Positions 27,401 to 37,548 of a stretch of DNA of 64,000 nt are shown here, one piece after another (within the stretch, counting starts at the first letter, position 1; the number at the start of each line of letters is the position of its first letter). Where the stretch lies: contig NC_079979.1 in assembly GCF_029852145.1 (NCBI RefSeq), positions 1-64,000 on the forward strand, read 5' to 3'. The position numbers and the translations under genes are program-made. The notes under the pieces are model-generated. The model was not told the DNA's origin. It ran no database searches and saw nothing but the letters and a program-made list of their open reading frames with translations. Origin of the DNA: Microplitis mediator (lineage: Eukaryota; Arthropoda; Insecta; Hymenoptera; Braconidae).

Positions 27401-30400
27401 GTGGACATGGGTGGAGATGGGTGGAGATGCCAAAATGTATTTTTGTGAAGAGTAGCCCGTAACTTTTGCCCTGTTGGAAATAACCCCACACAATATAAAC
27501 GTTTTTTGTTCCTTATGGTGTCCTGTAGTAGGAAAGACCACAAAAAGTCCTAAGAAAAATTTATTTTCTGAGTTTCGACCCATATGAGGATGGGTGGACA
27601 TGGGTGGAGATGGGTGGAGATGCCAAAATGTATTTTTTTGAAGAGTAGCCTGTAACTTTTGCCCTGTTGGAAATAACCCAACACAATATAAACGTTTTTT
27701 GTTCCTTATGGTGTCCTGTAGTAGGAAAGACCACAAAAAGTCCTGAGAAAAATTTATTGTTTGAGTTTCAACCCAAATAAGGATGGGTGGACATGGGTGG
27801 AGATGGGTGGAGATGGGTGGAGATGCCAGTATGAATTTTTTTGAAGAGTAGCCTGTAACTTTTGCCCTGTTGGAAATAACCCAACACAATACAAACGTTT
27901 TTTGTTCCTTATGGTGTCCTGTAGTAGGAAAGACCACAAAAAGTCCTAAGAAAAATTTATTTTTTGAGTTTCGACCCATATAAGGATGGGTGGACATGGG
28001 TGGAGATGGGTGGAGATGCCAAAATGTATTTTTTTGAAGAGTAGCCCGTAACTTTTGCCCTGTTGGAAATAACCCATCACAATATAAACGTTTTTTGTTC
28101 CATATAGTGTCCTGTAGTAGGAAAGACCACAAAAAGTCCTGAGAAAAATTTATTTTTTGAGTTTCGACCCATATAAGGATGGGTGGACATGGGTGGAGAT
28201 GGGTGGAGATGCCAAAATGTATTTTTATGAAGAGTAGCCCGTAACTTTTGCCCTGTTGGGAATAACTCATCATAATAATAACGTTTTTTGTTCCTTATGG
28301 TGTCCTGTAGTAGGAAAGACCACAAAAAGTCCTGAGAAAAATTTATTTTTTGAGTTTCGACCCATATAAGGATGGCTGGACATGGGTGGAGATGGGTGGA
28401 GATGCCAAAATGTATTTTTATGAAGAGTAGCCCGTAACTTTTGCCCTGTTGGGAATAACTCATCATAATAATAACGTTTTTTGTTCCTTATGGTGTCCTG
28501 TAGTAGGAAAGACCACAAAGAGTCCTGAGAAAAATTTATTTTTTGAGTTTCGACCCATATAAGGATGGCTGGACATGGGTGGAGATGGGTGGAGATGCCA
28601 AAATGTATTTTTTTGAAGAGTAGTCTGTAACTTTTGCCCTGTTGCAAATAACCCAACACAATATTAACGTTTTTTGTTCCTTATGGTGTCCTGTAGTAGG
28701 AAAGACCACAAAAAGTCCTGAGAAAAATTTATTTTTTGAGTTTCGACCCATATAAGGATGGCTGGACATGGGTGGAGATGGGTGGAGATGCCAAAATGTA
28801 TTTTTTTGAAGAGTAGCCCGTAACTTTTGCCCTGTTGGGAATAACTCATCATAATAATAACGTTTTTCGTTCCTTATGGTGTCCTGTAGTAGGAAAGACC
28901 ACAAAAAGTCCTAAGAAAAATTTATTTTTTGAGTTTCGACCCATATAAGGATGGGTGGACATGGGTGGAGATGCCAAAATGTATTTTTATGAAGAGTAGC
29001 CCGTAACTTTTGCCCTGTTGGGAATAACTCATCATAATAATAACGTTTATTGTTCCTTATGGTGTCCTGTAGTAGGAAAGACCACAAAAAGTCCTAAGAA
29101 AAATTTATTTTCTGAGTTTCGACCCATATAAGGATGGGTGGACATGGGTGGAGATGCCAAAATGTATTTTTATGAAGAGTAGCCCGTAACTTTTGCCCTA
29201 TTGGGAATAACTCATCATAATAATAACGTTTTTTGTTCCTTATGGTGTCCTGTAGTAGGAAAGACCACAAAAAGTCCTGAGAAAAATTTATTTTTTGAGT
29301 TTCGACCCATATAAGGATGGGTGGACATGGGTGGAGATGGGTGGAGATGCCAAAATGTATTTTTTTGAAGAGTAGCCCGTAACTTTTGCCCTGTTGGAAA
29401 TAACTCATCATAATAATAACGTTTATTGTTCCTTATGGTGTCCTGTAGTAGGAAAGACCACAAAAAGTCCTGAGAAAAATTTATTTTTTGAGTTTCGACC
29501 CATATAAGGATGGCTGGACATGGGTGGAGATGGGTGGAGATGCCAAAATGTATTTTTTTGAAGAGTAGCCCGTAACTTTTGCCCTGTTGGGAATAACTCA
29601 TCATAATAATAACGTTTATTGTTCCTTATGGTGTCCTGTAGTAGGAAAGACCACAAAAAGTCCTGAGAAAAATTTATTTTTTGAGTTTCGACCCATATAA
29701 GGATGGGTGGACATGGGTGGAGATGGGTGGAGATGCCAAAATGTATTTTTATGAAGAGTAGCCCGTAGCTTTTGCCCTGTTGGGAATAACTCATCATAAT
29801 AATAACGTTTTTTGTTCCTTATGGTGTCCTGTAGTAGGAAAGACCACAAAAAGTCCTGAGAAAAATTTATTTTTTGAGTTTCGACCCATATAAGGATGGC
29901 TGGACATCGGTGGAGATGGGTGGAGATGCCAAAATGTATTTTTTTGAAGAGTAGCCCGTAACTTTTGCCCTGTTGGGAATAACTCATCATAATAATAACG
30001 TTTTTTGTTCCTTATGGTGTCCTGTAGTAGGAAAGACCACAAAGAGTCCTGAGAAAAATTTATTTTTTGAGTTTCGACCCATATAAGGATGGGTGGACAT
30101 GGGTGGAGATGGGTGGAGATGCCAAAATGTATTTTTTTGAAGAGTAGCCTGTAACTTTTGCCCTGTTGGGAATAACTCATCATAATAATAACGTTTTTTG
30201 TTCCTTATGGTGTCCTGTAGTAGGAAAGACCACAAAGAGTCCTGAGAAAAATTTATTTTTTAAGTTTTGACCCATATAAGGATGGGTGGACATGGGTGGA
30301 GATGGGTGGAGATGCCAAAATGTATTTTTTTGAAGAGTAGCCTGTAACTTTTGCCCTGTTGGGAATAACTCATCATAATAATAACGTTTTTTGTTCCTTA

Positions 30401-31122
30401 TGGTGTCCTGTAGTAGGAAAGACCACAAAAAGTCCTGAGAAAAATTTATTTTTTGAGTTCCGACCCATATAAGGATGGGTGGACATGGGTGGAGATGGGT
30501 GGAGATGCCAAAATGTATTTTTTTGAAGAGTAGCCCGTAACTTTTGCCCTGTTGGGAATAACTCATCATAATAATAACGTTTTTCGTTCCTTATGGTGTC
30601 CTGTAGTAGGAAAGACCACAAAAAGTCCTAAGAAAAATTTATTTTTTGAGTTTCGACCCATATAAGGATGGGTGGACATGGGTGGAGATGCCAAAATGTA
30701 TTTTTATGAAGAGTAGCCCGTAACTTTTGCCCTGTTGGGAATAACTCATCATAATAATAACGTTTATTGTTCCTTATGGTGTCCTGTAGTAGGAAAGACC
30801 ACAAAAAGTCCTAAGAAAAATTTATTTTCTGAGTTTCGACCCATATAAGGATGGGTGGACATGGGTGGAGATGCCAAAATGTATTTTTATGAAGAGTAGC
30901 CCGTAACTTTTGCCCTGTTGGGAATAACTCATCATAATAATAACGTTTTTTGTTCCTTATGGTGTCCTGTAGTAGGAAAGACCACAAAAAGTCCTGAGAA
31001 AAATTTATTTTTTGAGTTTCGACCCATATAAGGATGGGTGGACATGGGTGGAGATGGGTGGAGATGCCAAAATGTATTTTTTTGAAGAGTAGCCCGTAAC
31101 TTTTGCCCTGTTGGAAATAACT

Positions 31123-33250
31123 CATCATAATAATAACGTTTATTGTTCCTTATGGTGTCCTGTAGTAGGAAAGACCACAAAAAGTCCTGAGAAAAATTTA
31201 TTTTTTGAGTTTCGACCCATATAAGGATGGCTGGACATCGGTGGAGATGGGTGGAGATGCCAAAATGTATTTTTTTGAAGAGTAGCCCGTAACTTTTGCC
31301 CTGTTGGGAATAACTCATCATAATGATAACGTTTTTTGTTCCTTATGGTGTCCTGTAGTAGGAAAGACCACAAAAAGTCCTAAGAAAAATTTATTTTTTG
31401 AGTTTCGACCCATATAAGGATGGCTGGACATGGGTGGAGATGGGTGGAGATGCCAAAATGTATTTTTATGAAGAGTAGCCCGTAACTTTTGCCCTGTTGG
31501 GAATAACTCATCATAATAATAACGTTTTTTGTTCCTTATGGTGTCCTGTAGTAGGAAAGACCACAAAAAGTCCTGAGAAAAATTTATTTTTTGAGTTTCG
31601 ACCCATATAAGGATGGCTGGACATCGGTGGAGATGGGTGGAGATGCCAAAATGTATTTTTTTGAAGAGTAGCCCGTAACTTTTGCCCTGTTGGGAATAAC
31701 TCATCATAATGATAACGTTTTTTGTTCCTTATGGTGTCCTGTAGTAGGAAAGACCACAAAAAGTCCTAAGAAAAATTTATTTTTTGAGTTTCGACCCATA
31801 TAAGGATGGCTGGACATGGGTGGAGATGGGTGGAGATGCCAAAATGTATTTTTATGAAGAGTAGCCCGTAACTTTTGCCCTGTTGGGAATAACTCATCAT
31901 AATAATAACGTTTTTTGTTCCTTATGGTGTCCTGTAGTAGGAAAGACCACAAAAAGTCCTGAGAAAAATTTATTTTTTGAGTTTCGACCCATATAAGGAT
32001 GGCTGGACATCGGTGGAGATGGGTGGAGATGCCAAAATGTATTTTTTTGAAGAGTAGCCCGTAACTTTTGCCCTGTTGGGAATAACTCATCATAATGATA
32101 ACGTTTTTTGTTCCTTATGGTGTCCTGTAGTAGGAAAGACCACAAAAAGTCCTAAGAAAAATTTATTTTTTGAGTTTCGACCCATATAAGGATGGCTGGA
32201 CATGGGTGGAGATGGGTGGAGATGCCAAAATGTATTTTTATGAAGAGTAGCCCGTAACTTTTGCCCTGTTGGGAATAACTCATCATAATAATAACGTTTT
32301 TTGTTCCTTATGGTGTCCTGTAGTAGGAAAGACCACAAAAAGTCCTGAGAAAAATTTATTTTTTGAGTTTCGACCCATATAAGGATGGCTGGACATGGGT
32401 GGAGATGGGTGGAGATGCCAAAATGTATTTTTTTGAAGAGTAGCCCGTAACTTTTGCCCTGTTGGGAATAACTCATCATAATGATAACGTTTTTTGTTCC
32501 TTATGGTGTCCTGTAGTAGGAAAGACCACAAAAAGTCCTGAGAAAAATTTATTTTTTGAGTTTCGACCCATATAAGGATGGCTGGACATCGGTGGAGATG
32601 GGTGGAGATGCCAAAATGTATTTTTTTGAAGAGTAGCCCGTAACTTTTGCCCTGTTGGGAATAACTCATCATAATGATAACGTTTTTTGTTCCTTATGGT
32701 GTCCTGTAGTAGGAAAGACCACAAAAAGTCCTAAGAAAAATTTATTTTTTGAGTTTCGACCCATATAAGGATGGCTGGACATGGGTGGAGATGGGTGGAG
32801 ATGCCAAAATGTATTTTTATGAAGAGTAGCCCGTAACTTTTGCCCTGTTGGGAATAACTCATCATAATAATAACGTTTTTTGTTCCTTATGGTGTCCTGT
32901 AGTAGGAAAGACCACAAAAAGTCCTGAGAAAAATTTATTTTTTGAGTTTCGACCCATATAAGGATGGCTGGACATCGGTGGAGATGGGTGGAGATGCCAA
33001 AATGTATTTTTTTGAAGAGTAGCCCGTAACTTTTGCCCTGTTGGGAATAACTCATCATAATGATAACGTTTTTTGTTCCTTATGGTGTCCTGTAGTAGGA
33101 AAGACCACAAAAAGTCCTAAGAAAAATTTATTTTTTGAGTTTCGACCCATATAAGGATGGCTGGACATGGGTGGAGATGGGTGGAGATGCCAAAATGTAT
33201 TTTTATGAAGAGTAGCCCGTAACTTTTGCCCTGTTGGGAATAACTCATCA
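31123..33250. repeat. Dimeric higher-order repeat (386 bp) within satellite B
   Basis: Two monomer types alternate. One has gacatcggtggag and ends ataatgataacg. The other has gacatgggtggag plus tttttatgaagag and ends ataataataacg. The ataatgataacg end recurs near 31323, 31709, 32095, 32481, 32674 and 33060, a spacing of 386 bp with a single 193-bp interval at 32481-32674 where one extra monomer is inserted. The dimers look almost identical, implying recent amplification at the right side of the array. Confidence 0.9.
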
Positions 33251-33668
33251 TAATAATAACGTTTTTTGTTCCTTATGGTGTCCTGTAGTAGGAAAGACCA
33301 CAAAAAGTCCTGAGAAAAATTTATTTTTTGAGTTTCGACCCATATAAGGATGGCTGGACATGGGTGGAGATGGGTGGAGATGCCAAAATGTATTTTTTTG
33401 AAGAGTAGCCCGTAACTTTTGCCCTGTTGGGAATAACTCATCATAATATAAACGTTTTTTGTTCATTGTGATATCCTCTAGTAGAAAATGCCCCTCAAGG
33501 TCCTAAGAAAAATTTATTTTCCAAGTTCAGGCCCATATGACAGAGGGTGGACATGGGTGGAGATGGGTGGAGATGGTTTTAGATGATTTTTTACAGAGTG
33601 GCCTCTAACTTTGCTCCTGTTGGGAATAACTCATCATAATATAAACGTTCCTTGTTCATTATGATCTA

Positions 33669-33913
33669 GCGAAGTTAGATTAGACGTTTTAATTGTTTGA
33701 CAAACTTTGTTTATTTAAGAGAATATATCGATCAAAGTTTCCATCCACTGCACAAGTGCAACAAAGATAGTACTGTTCTTGTACTTGAGTTTAGTAGAGA
33801 GAGAAGTACGAACCCTTATTATATTATTTTTAGATTAAATATAATTGAAAAATATTAATTTTATATTCAGATGAAAACCTTCTAGAATAGGATTTACTTT
33901 CAAGTATTTAATT
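33669..33913. other. Unique DNA at the right edge of satellite B
   Basis: Sequence identity to satellite B stops just after gttcattatgatcta. The stretch that follows is AT-rich with no gene, tRNA or known element that I recognise. Confidence 0.6.
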
Positions 33914-34019
33914 CCCTGGTGGAAATTTTTAAGAATTTTCTCTGAAAAACTCAGTTTTAAAATTCTAAAGACTTTTTTCGAGTTTTTAAGGGAAAAAGTC
34001 CGAAAAATTTCCACCAGGG
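33914..34019. repeat. Foldback element with perfect 17-bp arms
   Basis: The arm ccctggtggaaattttt (33914-33930) is the exact reverse complement of aaaaatttccaccaggg (34003-34019). Inside the arms, aaaaactc and gagttttt also pair, and outside them tcaagtattta faces aatactttttga imperfectly. The palindromic region may thus extend to about 33890-34050. It resembles a small foldback or MITE-type element, but no target-site duplication is evident. Confidence 0.8.
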
Positions 34020-34049
34020 TTCTTATCTTTTTTAATACTTTTTGATGAG

Positions 34050-35117
34050 TATTATTATACAGAGATATCACACTCAGGTGAACATCCATAGGACATCATA
34101 ACTCACAAAAGTTTCTTTGAATTTTTCGTCAAATTTACGTCAACTTCGGACTTTTCCGTTTTTGACGACAATTTATATACAATTTGCTATACAATTCGAC
34201 ATAAATTTAGTATCTGAATTAGAATTCAAATTCACTTGAAAAGTTTACTAGCAAAGGTTTATTGTCAATTTTCAGGCAAAGTTTTACATCAATTTATTGG
34301 TGATTTGACTTGAAAAATTGAAAAGTATTTTTTACCCTCAAATTGTAGACATACTTAATAATGCGAAATGACCGTCATTTTGAGTTTTGGTCACACGACC
34401 TGCAGATTCGGGCAGCAAATTTGAGGAAATTTTAATGTGAAATTACTGTCAATTTCATACTAATGTGGCTATTAGGGAAGCTACAAAATAAGAACGATAT
34501 ACTGATAGCCACACTTTCGCCTTCGGCTCGGGCGCCAATTTTCACGCTCGCGTCATAACCACAATCGCACTCGATAGATAAACTACTATTCTTGGAGACG
34601 TATTAGAATTTTTGAAAATACGAAATTTCTAGCCCTCTGTTAAGGTTTTAAAAAACGCTAAAGACTCTCTATTTTAAGTTTTTAGTGTTTGTCCGTAAAT
34701 TAAATTGAATTGAAAATTGGTTTCCGTTACCCCTTAAATTTTCATTGAAAAATTCTTCCCCAATCTACCATCGATCTACCAAAGCTGAGTATTCAAATAC
34801 TCCCGGGTGAAATAACCCAGTATAGATAATTTATTTATAATGATTTAATTAATCAACCTCCCGATAGATGGAGGGACATACACACATGACATTTCTTGTA
34901 CGCAGTATATACAATATATACTGTTCTACTTTAACGACGTAGGACTCTACCTTGTCGTCATGTCGTCAATTTACGGTTATCATCCATCGTGTAATTTTAT
35001 CCAACTTAGTGTTGATTTTTCAATTTAATGTACATTGTCAAATAAACAATAAATATATTTAATTATATTTATAGTGTTAATTATTAATATAAAATATTGA
35101 TAGTTATTTTAATCATC
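34050..35117. other. Intergenic region upstream of the SMNDC1-like gene
   Basis: No coding sequence is seen. A short GC-richer patch lies at about 34500-34570 (cttcggctcgggcgcc, cacgctcgcgtc), and another stretch with repeated cgtcgtca/gtcgtcaa motifs at about 34930-34975. The core promoter of the downstream gene should lie in the last few hundred bases, but I cannot identify a TATA box or initiator with confidence in this AT-rich background. Confidence 0.5.
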
Positions 35118-36535
35118 ATGGACGATTTGCAAAATTATAAGTTGCAATTGCAACAGGTATGGTTTTTATAGTATTTTTTAATTATAACCTATGAATATAT
35201 ATTTTTAAAAATTTATTTATAATTAAGGTTGAAGCTGCGTTAACAACAGATCCAGCAAATGAGGAATTAATAAAATTAAAAATTGATTTAGAGGAAGTTA
35301 TAGAATTAACTCATGACTTGATTAAATCACAACAACAAGAAAAAAAACAATCCAATGGAATGGATCCTAAAGATCCAATATTATTAGCTGTTTTAGCAAA
35401 TAAATGGAAACCAGGTGATGAATGTATGGCTCCTTGGAGTGAAGATGGAAAGTAATTATTTCATTTTTTTTAATAAATTATAATAATAATATCAACATTC
35501 CATTTTAAATAACTTCAATTATATTTAAACAGATACTATGAAGCCACTATTGATGCTATTAATGAAGATGGACTAGTTAATATAACATTTAAAGAATATA
35601 AAAATACAGATGTAACAATGTTGAATCAATTAAAATCAGTTGCTAAAAGACCAGCATCTGATTGGGCTGACCAAAAATCAAAGTAAGTTATTTAAATTAT
35701 TTCATATCTTTATAAAAATTATTACGTGTGTTGGAAACTCTTAGTCAATCAATTTATTCATGTTTAATTATCTAGAAATTAGAAAAAAAAAAAATTTGTT
35801 AATGATATTTTATGTATTTATTATTACATATTAATTTAAATTCTTTTTTTCTCCCCTATTCTGTGATTACGTATCCTGTGTGTGTATACTTATTCATCAT
35901 CGTACGCAAACTATCCCCAACGATTACTTACTTATTACATACATTAAATATTGATATACAATATATATACATACATTTCCAAACATAATTTGTGATTATT
36001 TCGTTAAGAAAAAGGTAAAATTATTCTTCGATAATATGTATGTATTTAAATGTTTTTATTATTACTCGTTTTGTTACGACTTGTGAGCACTTATAATTTT
36101 ATAAATTGTATAAATCAAAACACATTGTCAATTTATATTATTAATTTTAATTAATATTAATAATGTTTTCAAATACAGAAAACTACAAGCAGCTGGAACT
36201 GATCCAAATAAACAACGTGAATATTTAAAAAAAAAGAAACAAAAAAAGTTACAACGTTTTAAAGAACTTGAAGAAGAACGAGAGCAAGAAAAAAATAAAT
36301 GGCTAGCATTTACAACTAAAGTAAGTATTATATATTTATAATCTTATTCTTATCATTATTGTTGATATAATGATTTTTATTATTATTTTAGTCTGCAAAA
36401 AAAGGAGTTGTTAAAAAAAGTATATTTGCAACTCCGGAAAATGTCAATGGAAGAGTTGGAATAGGAACTTGCGGAGTAAGTGGTAAGGAAATGACTAAAT
36501 TTAGTAACGGTGAAAAATGGAGAAGAGGAGCTTAA
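35118..36535 (+). CDS. SMNDC1: Survival motor neuron domain-containing protein 1 (SPF30-like splicing factor)
   Basis: Five exons: 35118-35156, 35228-35451, 35533-35682, 36179-36320 and 36392-36535. All introns have GT-AG ends and frame is kept throughout, giving 232 aa (human SPF30 is 238). SPF30 is a nuclear U2 snRNP-associated factor needed for tri-snRNP joining during spliceosome assembly; its Tudor domain binds symmetrically dimethylated arginines. Here residues 1-60 are helical and charged. The Tudor domain spans about 66-125 (WKPGDECMAPWSEDGKYYEA), with likely cage aromatics W83, Y90, F107 and Y110. A lysine/glutamate-rich segment covers 139-185. The conserved C-terminal motif KSIFATPENVNGRVGIGTCG follows. 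The tail after it is shorter than in human. Start: the first Met of an evident N-terminus (MDDLQNYKLQLQQ). Unusually, the gene begins only 1.45 kb from a 25-kb satellite array. Confidence 0.95.
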
Positions 36536-37548
36536 AATAAATAACATTAACAATAATAATAATAATAATAACCCTTGTATGAATAATTATTTAGAGGAAA
36601 AAAAAAAACTTTTTCTTTTTTTATTTTCTCTGTTTGAATCTTAAATTAACAATAGCAGTAACTGTACATACCATTCAATACAGTTTAATAATAATTCTGC
36701 TATTAATAATAATCGATTATATGGTTCCATGTCGTATCGACAATAGCCGCAACACATACAATTATTGTTATGATAAATATATATAGATATGCATCATCTG
36801 TGTGTTATAAGTAAGTGTGTATGTATGTATGTACGTATGTGTGGATGTATTAATACGTTAGAATGTTTAAATTAATTAATAATGTAATAAAATTATAAAA
36901 AAATTAATCATCTACTTATCATTAAAAAATTTTTATTTTTTTTATTATAAATCCAATGAATTTTTTTTGTCTAAGGTAAATTATTATCTTTTTAAATATA
37001 TTTGTCATGCCTATTATGTAATTTACTCTATAATTGATAATAAGTAAATATATTTTTTAAGATTCTTTTCTTTTATGGTTTTTTCTCTTGTTAAATAATA
37101 AATAGGCACACTGATATAAACTTTGTTCGATATATCAATATGAATTCGATACGAGAAATGTGTATGTAAGTATACCTTAATATATAATACATTGTACCCA
37201 CCACAGTCAACTACAGTCTACACGTCTACAGTGTATTATTTTATGATATATAGATATAATATATATATACTTTTAAAATATTTATTAAATATACATATTT
37301 TAATTATGAATAAATTTTTCATTTAATTAGAAACATTCTTTTACTCAGTATAAATACGCACAAATTATTGTATATATGTAAAATTCATATTCAAATTAAC
37401 ATTTCATATGATTTATAATAAGTATGTGTTTTACAGTTATTTAGTTTCATTATCTATATATATTACTTGTGTAGTATGATTTTAGTGACAAATAAATAAA
37501 TAGATAATTATAAATAAATAATTATTTTACCAATTAATTAATTAACTT
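36536..37548. other. 3' UTR and intergenic DNA between the two genes
   Basis: AT-rich and without coding potential. It holds short AAT repeats (about 36551-36572) and a degenerate TG/TATG microsatellite (about 36796-36850). The 3' UTR of the first gene and the promoter of the second must share this 1 kb, since both genes read left to right. Confidence 0.6.
36887..36892 (+). terminator. Probable polyadenylation signal of the SMNDC1-like gene
   Basis: AATAAA lies about 350 bases after the stop codon, followed by T-rich sequence. Another AATAAA almost overlaps the stop codon (36536-36541) and seems too close to be the main site. In AT-rich DNA this hexamer is frequent by chance. Confidence 0.4.

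Larger units (their letters stand above)
8691..33668. repeat. Satellite array B, 193-bp monomer, about 130 copies
   Basis: The 193-bp unit runs from gttttttgttccttatggtg through ggaaagaccacaaaaagtcc, a G-rich internal block, tgccaaaatgtattttt, and gtaacttttgccctgttg to ataacccaacacaatataaac. Inside each unit a 10-bp module (atgggtggag) is usually present three times. Loss of one module gives 183-bp units (for example near 9690, 10460, 20280, 28965, 29145) and gain of one gives a 203-bp unit (near 27785-27826). A few units lack one base in gtagtagaaagacc (near 12296, 24640, 27340). Two main subtypes differ at the 3' end: acccaacacaatacaaac is common on the left and actcatcataataataac dominates on the right. 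The last unit (about 33450-33668) is strongly diverged. Confidence 0.98.

Noticed and set aside
8633..33466. Many minus-strand open frames of 60-301 codons inside satellite B
   Set aside because: They repeat every 193 bp or a multiple, read the same monomer in rotating frames and have no domains or independent conservation; they are by-products of the repeat.
1..33668. Possible CRISPR array or other repeat-spacer system
   Set aside because: The repeats are directly adjacent with no unique spacers, units are 180-193 bp, and the context is clearly eukaryotic.
1..33668. Telomeric repeat arrays
   Set aside because: No runs of TTAGG, TTAGGG or similar telomere units are seen; the arrays are long-monomer satellites.
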